Source: Anisus vortex
Taxonomy: Eukaryota; Mollusca; Gastropoda; Planorbidae
DNA: 64,000 bases
Assembly (NCBI GenBank): GCA_949126835.1
Contig: OX421497.1
Span: 21,944,612 to 22,008,611, forward strand
Reading direction: 5' to 3'
The notes beneath the pieces were generated by a model, which saw only the letters and a list, made by a program, of their open reading frames with translations, was not told where the DNA came from and ran no database searches. A program made the translations under genes and the position numbers. Positions 24,501 through 34,822 of this stretch are shown in pieces (position 1 is the first letter of the stretch; every line of letters begins with the position of its first letter).

Positions 24501-27500
24501 AAGAAACAAAAGTGACGGAGGGAGAAAGAAACAAAAGTAACGGAGGGAGAAAGAAACAAAGAGAGAAAGTCAGGGGAGAAAGAAAAAAGAGAGAGAGTGA
24601 CGGAGGAAGAAGAAAACAAAAGTGACGGAGGGAGAAAGAAACAAAGTGAGAAAGTCAGGGGAGAAAGAAAAAAGAGAGAGAGTGACGGAGGGAGAAAGAA
24701 ACAAAAGTGACGGAGGGAGAAAGAAAAAAAAGTTACGGAGGGAGAAAGAAACAAAGAGAGAAAGTCAGGGGAGAAAGAAAAAAGAGAGAGAGTGACGGAG
24801 GGAGAAAGAAACAAAAGTGACGGAGGGAGAAAGAAACTAAAGTGACGGAGGGAGAAAGAAACAAAAGTGACGGAGGGAGAAAGAAACAAAGAGAGAAAGT
24901 CAGGGGAGAAAGAAAAAAGAGAGAGAGTGACGGAGGGAGAAAGAAACAAAAGTGACGGAGGGAGAAAGAAACAAAGAGAGAAAGTCAGGGGAGAAAGAAA
25001 AAAGAGAGAGAGTGACGGAGGGAGAAAGAAACAAAAGTGACGGAGGGAGAAAGAAACAAAAGTGACGGAGGGAGAAAGAAACAAAAGTGACGGAGGGAGA
25101 AAGAAACAAAAGTGACGGAGGGAGAAAGAAACAAAAGTGACGGAGGGAGAAAGAAACAAAAGTGACGGAGGGAGAAAGAAACAAAGAGAGAAAGTCAGGG
25201 GAGAAAGAAAAAAGAGAGAGAGTGACGGAGGAAGAAAGAAACAAAAGTGACGGAGGGAGAAAGAAACAAAGAGAGAAAGTCAGGGGAGAAAGAAAAAAGA
25301 GAGAGAGTGACGGAGGGAGAAAGAAACAAAAGTGACGGAGGGAGAAAGAAAAAAAAGTTACGGAGGGAGAAAGAAACAAAGAGAGAAAGTCAGGGGAGAA
25401 AGAAAAAAGAGAGAGAGAGTGACGGAGGGAGAAAGAAACAAAAGTGACGGAGGGAGAAAGAAACAAAAGTGACGGAGGGAGAAAGAAACAAAAGTGACGG
25501 AGGGAGAAAGAAACAAAGAGAGAAAGTCAGGGGAGAAAGAAAAAAGAGAGAGAGTGACGGAGGGAGAAAGAAACAAAAGTGACGGAGGGAGAAAGAAACA
25601 AAGAGAGAAAGTCAGGGGAGAAAGAAAAAAGAGAGAGAGTGACGGAGGGAGAAAGAAACAAAAGTGACGGAGGGAGAAAGAAACAAAAGTGACGGAGGGA
25701 GAAAGAAACAAAGAGAGAAAGTCTGGGGAGAAAGAAAAAAGAGAGAGAGTGACGGAGGAAGAAAGAAACAAAAGTGATGGAGGGAGAAAGAAACAAACGT
25801 GACGGAGGGAGAAAGAAACAAAAGTGACGGAGGGAGAAAGAAACAAAGAGAGAAAGTCAGGGGAGAAAGAAAAAAGAGAGAGAGTGACGGAGGGAGAAAG
25901 AAACAAAAGTGACGGAGGGAGAAAGAAACAAAAGTGACGGAGGGAGAAAGAAACAAAAGTGACGGAGGGAGAAAGAAACAAAGAGAGAAAGTCAGGGGAG
26001 AAAGAAAAAAGAGAGAGAGTGACGGAGGAAGAAGAAAACAAAAGTGACGGAGGGAGAAAGAAACAAAGTGAGAAAGTCAGGGGAGAAAGAAAAAAGAGAG
26101 AGAGTGACGGAGGGAGAAAGAAACAAAAGTGACGGAGGGAGAAAGAAAAAAAAGTTACGGAGGGAGAAAGAAACAAAGAGAGAAAGTCAGGGGAGAAAGA
26201 AAAAAGAGAGAGAGTGACGGAGGGAGAAAGAAACAAAAGTGACGGAGGGAGAAAGAAACAAAAGTGACGGAGGGAGAAAGAAACAAAAGTGACGGAGGGA
26301 GAAAGAAACAAAGAGAGAAAGTCAGGGGAGAAAGAAAAAAGAGAGAGAGTGACGGAGGGAGAAAGAAACAAAAGTGACGGAGGGAGAAAGAAACAAAGAG
26401 AGAAAGTCAGGGGAGAAAGAAAAAAGAGAGAGAGTGACGGAGGGAGAAAGAAACAAAAGTGACGGAGGGAGAAAGAAACAAAAGTGACGGAGGGAGAAAG
26501 AAACAAAAGTGACGGAGGGAGAAAGAAACAAAAGTGACGGAGGGAGAAAGAAACAAAAGTGACGGAGGGAGAAAGAAACAAAAGTGACGGAGGGAGAAAG
26601 AAACAAAGAGAGAAAGTCAGGGGAGAAAGAAAAAAGAGAGAGAGTGACGGAGGAAGAAAGAAACAAAAGTGACGGAGGGAGAAAGAAACAAAGAGAGAAA
26701 GTCAGGGGAGAAAGAAAAAAGAGAGAGAGTGACGGAGGGAGAAAGAAACAAAAGTGACGGAGGGAGAAAGAAAAAAAAGTTACGGAGGGAGAAAGAAACA
26801 AAGAGAGAAAGTCAGGGGAGAAAGAAAAAAGAGAGAGAGAGTGACGGAGGGAGAAAGAAACAAAAGTGACGGAGGGAGAAAGAAACAAAAGTGACGGAGG
26901 GAGAAAGAAACAAAAGTGACGGAGGGAGAAAGAAACAAAGAGAGAAAGTCAGGGGAGAAAGAAAAAAGAGAGAGAGTGACGGAGGGAGAAAGAAACAAAA
27001 GTGACGGAGGGAGAAAGAAACAAAGAGAGAAAGTCAGGGGAGAAAGAAAAAAGAGAGAGAGTGACGGAGGGAGAAAGAAACAAAAGTGACGGAGGGAGAA
27101 AGAAACAAAAGTGACGGAGGGAGAAAGAAACAAAGAGAGAAAGTCTGGGGAGAAAGAAAAAAGAGAGAGAGTGACGGAGGGAGAAAGAAACAAAAGTGAC
27201 GGAGGGAGAAAGAAACAAACGTGACGGAGGGAGAAAGAAACAAAAGTGACGGAGGGAGAAAGAAACAAAGAGAGAAAGTCAGGGGAGAAAGAAAAAAGAG
27301 AGAGAGTGACGGAGGGAGAAAGAAACAAAAGTGACGGAGGGAGAAAGAAACAAAGAGAGAAAGTCAGGGGAGAAAGAAAAAAGAGAGAGAGTGACGGAGG
27401 GAGAAAGAAACAAAAGTGACGGAGGGAGAAAGAAACAAAAGTAACGGAGGGAGAAAGAAACAAAAGTGACGGAGGGAGAAAGAAACAAAAGTGACGGAGG

Positions 27501-29390
27501 GAGAAAGAAACAAAAGTGACGGAGGGAGAAAGAAACAAAAGTGACGGAGGGAGAAAGAAACAAAAGTGACGGAGGGAGAAAGAAACAAAAGTGACGGAGG
27601 GAGAAAGAAACAAAGAGAGAAAGTCAGGGGAGAAAGAAAAAAGAGAGAGAGTGACGGAGGGAGAAAGAAACAAAAGTGACGGAGGGAGAAAGAAACAAAA
27701 GTGACGGAGGGAGAAAGAAACAAAAGTGACGGAGGGAGAAAGAAACAAAGAGAGAAAGTCAGGGGAGAAAGAAAAAAGAGAGAGAGTGACGGAGGGAGAA
27801 AGAAACAAAAGTGACGGAGGGAGAAAGAAACAAAGAGAGAAAGTCAGGGGAGAAAGAAAAAAGAGAGAGAGTGACGGAGGGAGAAAGAAACAAAAGTGAC
27901 GGAGGGAGAAAGAAACAAAAGTGACGGAGGGAGAAAGAAACAAAAGTGACGGAGGGAAAAAGAAACAAAAGTGACGGAGGGAGAAAGAAACAAAAGTGAC
28001 GGAGGGAGAAAGAAACAAAGAGAGAAAGTCAGAGGAGAAAGAAAAAAGAGAGAGAGTGACGGAGGGAGAAAGAAACAAAAGTGACGGAGGGAGAAAGAAG
28101 CAAAGAGAGAAAGTCAGGGGAGAAAGAAAAAAGAGAGAGAGTGACGGAGGGAGAAAGAAACAAAAGTGACGGAGGGAGAAAGAAACAAAAGTGACTGAGG
28201 GAGAAAGAAACAAAAGTGACGGAGGGAGAAAGAAACAAAAGTGACGGAGGGAGAAAGAAACAAAAGTGACGGAGGGAGAAAGAAACAAAGAGAGAAAGTC
28301 AGGGGAGAAAGAAAAAAGAGAGAGAGTGACGGAGGGGGAAAGAAACAAAAGTGACGGAGGGAGAAAGAAACAAAAGTGACGGAGGGAGAAAGAAACAAAA
28401 GTGACGGAGGGAGAAAGAAACAAAGAGAGAAAGTCAGGGGAGAAAGAAAAAAGAGAGAGAGTGACGGAAGGAGAAAGAAACAAAAGAGAGAAAGTCGGGG
28501 AGAAAGAAACAAAAGTGACGGAGGGAGAAAGAAACAAAAGTGACGGAGGAAGAAAGAAACAAAGAGAGAAAGTTAGGGAGAAAGAAACAAAAGTGACGGA
28601 GGGAAAAAGAAACAAAAGTGACGGAGGGAGAAAGAAACAAAAGTGACGGAGGGAGAAAGAAACAAAGAGAGAAAGTCGGGGAGAAAGAAACAGAAGTGAC
28701 GGAGGGAGAAAGAAACAAAAGTGACGGAGGGAGAAAGAAACAAAGAGAGAAAGTCGGGGAGAAAGAAAAAAGAGAGAGAGAGTGACGGAGGGAGAAAGAA
28801 ACAAAGAGAGAAAGTCGGGGAGAAAGAAACAGAAGTGACGGAGGGAGAAAGAAACAAAAGTGACGGAGGGAGAAAGAAACAAAAGTGACGGAGGGAGAAA
28901 GAAACAAAGAGAGAAAGTCGGGGAAAAAGAAACAGAAGTGACGGAGGGAGAAAGAAACAAAAGTGACGGAGGGAGAAAGAAACAAAGAGAGAAAGTCGGG
29001 GAGAAAGAAAAAAGAGAGAGAGAGAGAGTGACGGAGGGAGAAAGAAACAAAGAGAGAAAGTCGGGGAGAAAGAAACAGAAGTGACGGAGGGAGAAAGAAA
29101 CAAAAGTGACGGAGGGAGAAAGAAACAAAGAGAGAAAGTCGGGGAGAAAGAAACAAAAGTGACGGAGGGAGAAAGAAACAAAAGTGACGGAGGGAGAAAG
29201 AAACAAAGAGAGAAAGTCAGGGGAGAAAGAAAAAAGAGAGTGAGAGTGACGGAGGGAGAAAGAAACAAAAGTGACGGAGGGAGAAAGAAACAAAAATGAC
29301 GGAGGGAGAAAGAAACAAAGAGAGAAAGTCAGGGGAGAAAGAAAAAAGAGAGAGAGTGACGGAGGGAGAAAGAAACAAAGAGAGAAAGTC
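12546..29390. repeat. polypurine satellite, 25 bp and 60 bp monomers in higher-order blocks
   Basis: The basic unit starts GTGACGGAGGGAGAAAG and is 25 bp (starts at 12546, 12571, 12596 and so on). A 60 bp variant inserts a GAGAGAAAGTCAGGGGAG-type block (for example 13870-13929). The two alternate in recurring patterns that carry diagnostic variants: GTCTGGGGAG (14589, 16901, 19738, 21135, 24089, 25721, 27143), AAAGTTACGG, and AAGAATAAAAAGTG (14030, 16172, 23366). The plus strand is almost pure purine. Stop-free frames on the minus strand arise because the inverted 25-mer contains no stop in any frame. I see no reason to call them genes. Confidence 0.97.
18130..29340. repeat. large direct duplication inside the satellite, period about 5,983-6,008 bp
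   Basis: Blocks near 18130-23330 recur near 24115-29340. The offset is 5983 bp for the left part (for example 18242 with 24225) and 6008 bp for the right part (22426 with 28434). The 25 bp difference equals one monomer. Variant combinations are shared, including GTGACGGAAGG at about 22454 and 28462 and the GTCGGGGAG-type blocks. The copies are not identical: CGACGGAAAAGG at about 22613 is absent from the second copy. Confidence 0.8.
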
Positions 29391-30140
29391 GGGGAGAAAG
29401 AAACAAAGCGGGAGAAGAAAAGGGAAAAAGAAACAAAGAGAGAGTTACAAAGGGAGAAAGAAACAAAGAGAGAGAGTGACGGGGGAGAAAGCAACAAAGA
29501 GAGATAGTTACGGAGAGAGAAAGAAACAAAGAGAGAGAGTGACGGGGGAGAAAGCAACAAAGAGAGATAGTTACGGAGAGAGAAAGAATCACAGAGAGAG
29601 AGTGACGGGTGGAGAAAGAAACAAAGAGAGAGTGACAGAGGGAGAAAAAAACAAAGAGAGAGAGAGAGAGTGGCGTAGAGAGAAAGAAACAAAGAGAGAT
29701 AGTGACGGGGGGAGAAAGAAACAAAGAAAGATTGACCGAGTGACAAAGAAACTAAGAGAAAGTAACAGATGGAGAAAGAAACAAAGAGAGATTGAATGAG
29801 GGAGAAAGAAACAAAGATAGATAGTTACGGAGAGAGAAAGAAACACAGAGAGAGAGTGACGGGTGGAGAAAGAAACAAAGAGAGAGTGACAGAGGGAGAA
29901 AAAAACAAAGAGAGAGAGAGAGTGGCGTAGAGAGAAAGAAACAAAGAGAGATAGTGACGGGGGGAGAAAGAAACAAAGAAAGATTGACCGAGTGACAAAG
30001 AAACTAAGAGAAAGTAACAGATGGAGAAAGAAACAAAGAGAGATTGAATGAGGGAGAAAGAAACAAAGAGATTGACTGAGGGAGAAAGAAACAAAGAGAG
30101 TGATTAACGGAAGGAGTAAGAAACAAAGCGAGAAAGTGAT
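29391..30140. repeat. degenerate right edge of the satellite, with internal 63 bp and about 252 bp direct repeats
   Basis: Monomers are still recognisable but diverged. GTGACGGGGGAG blocks repeat at a 63 bp offset (about 29476 and 29539). A stretch including ATTGACCGAGTGACAAAG recurs at a 252 bp offset (29731 and 29983). This is the low-homogeneity margin expected when unequal exchange acts mainly in the core. Confidence 0.85.
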
Positions 30141-31267
30141 CGTCACCCTAGAATAACAAGGTTCTAACAAGCATTTTGGTGAAACGGAGATATTTGAGTT
30201 TTAAAATTTTGGTGTTTGGTTTGTCTAAACTATACATTATTTAAAAAATTTTTGGTTTTAATTATGTTTATAGTGTTGATTTAAGGTCAGGCTGTAAATA
30301 TTACGGCTATATAATTTGAAATAGAACTTTGATGCAGTTTTGAAATTTTCGATAGAACCTTGTAGCACTGAAATCATGAAATAGAACCTTGTAGCACTGA
30401 AATCATGAAAATCCTTTAGAATTAAAAAGTTCAATGTTTTTAAATATTATAATTAATATATATTTTTTTTATAGTAGCAATTCAGTATTATTTAATTTTA
30501 TATAATATATAATTAATATTATGCCAAAAATGATTATACCTCAATCAAAGAGAAAAAAGTATTTTTATATTTAAAAAATTATTACTTTATTGTATGGAAA
30601 ATTAGTAAAGACTAAATAACAATACAAATGAAATTACACATACTTAACAAAACAGTTTACTATATTTAATTATAGTTGCATAAATTTTTCTAAAATAAGC
30701 TATTATTTTTATAACAAATTATCAAAACAACTGGAATGACAAATACTTCGCTATACACATTTTTGAACATTTTTTAAAAATATATTTTCATATAGCTGCT
30801 TAGCCAACTTAGACATGCTACATTAAATTTGTGGAAACATAGAAAAGAAAACAGTTGAAATTGTAAATACTTGGTTATAGTTGTTTTTTTTACATAAAAG
30901 TCTGTCTATTTAAAGTATTGTTGCATAGAACTGACGTCAGCCATTTTGTTAGTAAACAAACTGAGTTATACCATAGACCTGTTCAACAAGCTCACCAATT
31001 GGCTCAAAATTATAAAAGCCTATTTCTTATTGGCTCATCAAAATAGAACCTTGTTATTTTAATAAAATACGCTAGAACTTTGTAATACTCAATCTTTAAG
31101 TCAATTTTAAGTTAGAACTATGTTACATTGGACTTTGTGACAAAATGAAAGAACTAAATGATTCCAACTTTTGTCAGATTATAGAAAGGTCGTTTAAAAT
31201 TATCACAGGGCCCATAACTCATTTTTTCCAAAAATCGCAGTTAGAACCTTGTTATTCTCACCTGACG
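30141..31267. mobile_element. 1127 bp TIR element of unassigned superfamily, TSD TGAT, inserted in the satellite
   Basis: The left end begins CGTCACCCTAGAATAACAAG. The right end, inverted, begins CGTCAGGTGAGAATAACAAG, and both continue GTTCTAAC: a 28 bp inverted repeat with four adjacent mismatches. TGAT flanks both sides (30137-30140 and 31268-31271). Removing the element plus one TGAT restores a normal satellite unit (AGAAAGTGATGGAGGGAG). The motif TAGAACCTTGT and close variants recur inside at 30322, 30353, 30382, 31044, 31073 and 31113, besides both termini. Two of these lie in a 29 bp tandem duplication (30352-30409). No open frame of useful length exists, so it is non-autonomous. Confidence 0.85.
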
Positions 31268-31845
31268 TGATGGAGGGAGAAAGAAACAAATAGAGATAGA
31301 GTGACCTAGAGAGAAATAAACAAAGAGAGAGAGAGACGGAGAGAGAAAGAAACAAAGAGAGAGAGAGAATGGCGGAGAGAGAAAGAAACAAAGAGAGAGA
31401 GAGAGACGGAGAGAGAAAGAAACAAAGAGAGATTGACGGAGGGAGAAAAAAACAAAGAGAGAGAGAGACGGAGAGAGAAAGAAACAAAGAGAGATTGACG
31501 GAGGGAGAAAAAAACAAAGAGAGAGAGAGTGATGGGGAGAGAAAAAAACAAAGAGGGATAGTGTCGGAGGGAGAACGAAACAAAGATAGAGATAGTGACG
31601 TAGGGAGAAAGAAACAAAGATAGATTGACCGAGGGAGAAAGAAACAAAGAGAGAGATTGACGGAGAAAGAAAGAAACAAAGAGAGAGATTGACGGAGAAA
31701 AAAAGAAACAAAGAGAGAGAGTTACGGAGAAAGAAAGAAACAAAGAGAGAGAGAGTTACGGAGAAAGAAAGAAACAAAGAGAGAGAGAGTTACGGAGGAG
31801 AAATAAACAAAGAACAGAGTGACTGAGGGAGAAGGAAAGAGTTTA
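31268..31845. repeat. separated right-hand segment of the satellite
   Basis: Diverged purine-rich monomers (GACGGAGAGAGAAAGAAACAAAGAGAG-type variants) resume directly after the inserted element and fade out near 31845. They include GATTGACGGAGGGAG and GAGTTACGGAG forms not seen in the core. Confidence 0.9.
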
Positions 31846-32210
31846 GCCTATTTAAATGGATTTTTTAAAACATTTTTTTTTAAATATAAAAACCAAGTCT
31901 GCGTCAGGGGATAGAGAGAGATTAGTATGTTTAATCCAATGTATTTAACTGTAGAACTATTCAATCCATGTCAAATTTAACAAACTTAAAAAGATAAATG
32001 TTAAGCCACACCTAAACCGTACGATGGCCCGTATTTGTTACAAGATCATTCTCTAATCAGACGGATACTGCTGCAGTGGTGGAATCCATGGCACACGATC
32101 ATACATGTAAAACGTCTGAGCAGACGACCTTACCAAACGGGTGTGGTAAGGGTTAGGTGGGAAAGCAATCACACCAACCTTTGAGGTATCAGGCAGTACC
32201 CAGTACCTTC
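31846..32210. other. non-genic spacer
   Basis: No gene, RNA or repeat is recognised. Confidence 0.5.
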
Positions 32211-32255
32211 AGAGAGAGAGAGAGAGAGAGAGAGATCAATAGATATATAGATAGG

Positions 32256-32323
<68 letters not shown>
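32211..32323. repeat. (AG)n and (GATA)n microsatellites
   Basis: An AG dinucleotide run (32211-32235) is followed, after a short degenerate part, by a GATA tetranucleotide run (about 32248-32322). Confidence 0.95.
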
Positions 32324-32481
32324 GGCTATACAGGGATCTTGTAAAGAAGGAAGCAAGACAAAAATGGCAATTGAGTCGGATTGGGTCAAAAAAAGGCTGA
32401 GGCAGTCTTAAAGTATAATCTATTGATATGGTGGCCATTTATATAGCAGCTCTCCATGCCGTGGGACACTGTGACCTAGCC

Positions 32482-32708
32482 CAGGGGTCGGCAACCTACG
32501 TAACGCGTGCCAGACTTGTCACGCAGAATGATTTCAATGGCACGCGGAAGGCACAAAAAAACACAATTCAAGTCTTTTCTACAAGATAATGATTGGTGGT
32601 ATAGGTTGACTTTTCTAGCTGTTGGCACGCATAATTATTTCAATGGCACGCTGAATGAATTAGAAATCCCCCTTTGGCACACTATTGAAAAAAGGTTGTC
32701 GACCCCTG
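32482..32708. mobile_element. 227 bp hAT-like MITE
   Basis: The ends are CAGGGGTCGGCAACCT and, inverted, CAGGGGTCGACAACCT. The flanking octamers ACCTAGCC and ACCAAGCA match at only 6 of 8 positions, so the duplication has decayed. Related sequence occurs at 3659-3770 and at the ends of 59251-60504. Confidence 0.7.
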
Positions 32709-32791
32709 ACCAAGCACATACCAAAGCACGCGCCATATATTTAAGGAACTGCTTTCCTCATCACAGTTTTTCCCGAGAGTCATCATTCAAT

Positions 32792-34807
32792 TTAAGTAAA
32801 CACTAGAGGACAGAAGGACTTAGCATTGTTAGTTTGAGTTAGTTCTTTACCATGAATGAAGTAGTTTGCTATTATTTGTTTCTTTTTCTTGGATACCCTT
32901 ATTAGTTGGCATTTTTCTGGGTGAAAAGACATACTCCAGTTTGATTCCCATTTTTGTAGTTCATCTAGGTCTTTTTGTAGGAGTTCACTATCTTTTCCTG
33001 TCTTTATTATTCTATAAATTATGCAATCATCGGCAAATAATCTTACTTTTGTTCCTGTGTTGATGCAATTTGGCAGATCATTAATATAAATTAGAAATAG
33101 TAGGGGTCCTAGAACAGTTCCTTGTGGAACTCCTGAGTTTACAGTTATTGGTGATGACTTAGAGCCATTTATTATTACTGTTTGTTCTCTGCCTATAAGA
33201 AAGTCCTGAATCCACTGATGTAAGGGACCAGATATGCCAAAATATTTAAGTTTTTTTAGTAGACTAGAATGATGAACTTTATCAAATGCTTTTGAAAAAT
33301 CTAGTAATATAGCATCAATTTGGTTGTTATTATCTAATCCCTTTGACAAGTCATCTATTAGGCCTATTAATTGAGTCTCACATGATCTATTTTTCCTAAA
33401 GCCATGTTGGTATGGGCACAGTGCATTAAGTTTGTCTAGATGATTTACTATACTACTATATATAATATGTTCAAGTAATTTACATGTTATGCTGGTTAGA
33501 GAAACAGGTCTATAATTACCGGGGTCAGATTTATCTCCTTTTTTGAAAAGGGGGGTTACATTAGCTAATTTCCAATCTCTGTGCACTTTGCCCTGGTTTA
33601 GAGAGGCCTGAAAAAGTATTTTAAAGATTGGAGATATTTCATTGGTTAGTTCTTTAAGCAGTCTTGCTGGTATTTCATCTGGACCAGAAGCTTTGTTTGC
33701 TTTTTAGTTGGTTAGGAGTTGTTTAATGCCTTTTTCATCTACATTTATATTTCCTATCTCTTCTAGTTTGTTTAAATTTATGAAGATTTCTTTGTCACCT
33801 GGATTTGAAAAAGATGATGCAAAGTGTGTGTCAAGGATATTAGCTCTGGTTTCATTATCATTATAAGTTTCATTGTTTTGGCCTTTTAGTGGAGCTATGC
33901 CTGTAGTGTCCATTTTTCTTGATTTAATATAGGACCATAAGTTTTTATTATTATCTTTAGAAATTACATTGTTTACATATTCATTTTGCAGCTGTCTGCT
34001 TAGTTTCTGAGTTAAATGTTTAATTTTTAGGTATTTTTTATGTAGTCTAATTGAATTAGTTGCCTTAAACTTTTTGAATAGATTTTCTTTTTGTTTACAC
34101 AGTTTCTTTAGTTTAGTGTTAAACCAACGTTTGTTAATTTTATTTGATGTTTGTTTTGTTGGCACAGAATCAGCCATTATTGCTTTTAAGTTTGTTTTTA
34201 TGAATTGCCAAATATCTTCAACTGGACTATTTATATTGTATTTAGTAAGAAAATTGGTTTGGAATTTTATTGCTGCTTGATGTAGTTCTGTTGTGTTACA
34301 TTTATTCCAGAGGTAAATTATTCTTTTAGGTTTCTTGTTTATTTGGGTTTTTATTTTGTTATTTACTCTGACAATATCATGATCTGAAAGTCCAGGAATT
34401 ATTTCATAATCTACTACTAGTCCTGGTCTGTTAGTTAAGAATAAATCTAGTATATTATGGTTTCTTGTTGGTTTTGTATTAATTTCATTTAAGTTTAGAT
34501 TTTGGATGGTATTGATAAACATTTCATTTTTTTCTTTTATGTTTTGGTGTTTTTCTATAGAGTAGCTATTCCAATTTATATCAGGGAGGTTGAAGTCTCC
34601 CATTATCCAATTTATAGCATTTTTATATTTAGCTTCAATACTTGTCATCTGATTACATAGATCAGTCATGTACTCTGATGTTGAGTTTGGTGGTCTATAA
34701 ACACTGCCTACAATTAGTGGTTTAGAATTAGGTCTACTTATTTTACAAAAGAATGACTCTATGTTATTTTTAGATTCTATTTTAATTTCTTCATCTTTAG
34801 ATTAAAA
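32792..34807 (-). pseudogene. CR1/Jockey-group LINE fragment (endonuclease end plus reverse transcriptase), one stop codon
   Basis: From about 34800 down to 32792 one reading frame is kept, interrupted only by a TAA at 33706-33704. The first part (34803-34200) resembles the later half of the endonuclease: VGSVYRPPNS, WIMGDFNLPDINW, LSDHDIV. After a linker with KASGPDEIPARLLKEL comes the RT with NYRPVSLTSITCKLLE, QHGFRKNRSCETQL, DFSKAFDKV, SGVPQGTVLGPLLFLIYIND and an intact F-A-D-D block. The copy is truncated at the 5' side (a stop lies just upstream at about 34808). Similarity ends at NNAK near 32815, so the 3' part is lost too. In life this protein would reverse-transcribe the LINE at the nicked target. 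Confidence 0.88.
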
Positions 34808-34822
34808 GTAGGTCTACTTTAT

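Noticed and set aside
12382..29746. Dozens of minus-strand open frames of 70-1130 codons rich in F, S, L and P
   Set aside because: All are translations of the inverted satellite unit, which lacks stops in every frame. The three frames give the same 25-residue cycle, so there is no coding signal.
13870..29799. Plus-strand frames with repeated TEGERNK and EKVRGERKK words
   Set aside because: They are satellite translations between TGA codons in GTGACGG, with no start context or domain.
12546..31845. CRISPR-like array
   Set aside because: Units are contiguous or differ only by recurrent purine-rich variants. There are no unique spacers and the DNA is animal nuclear sequence.
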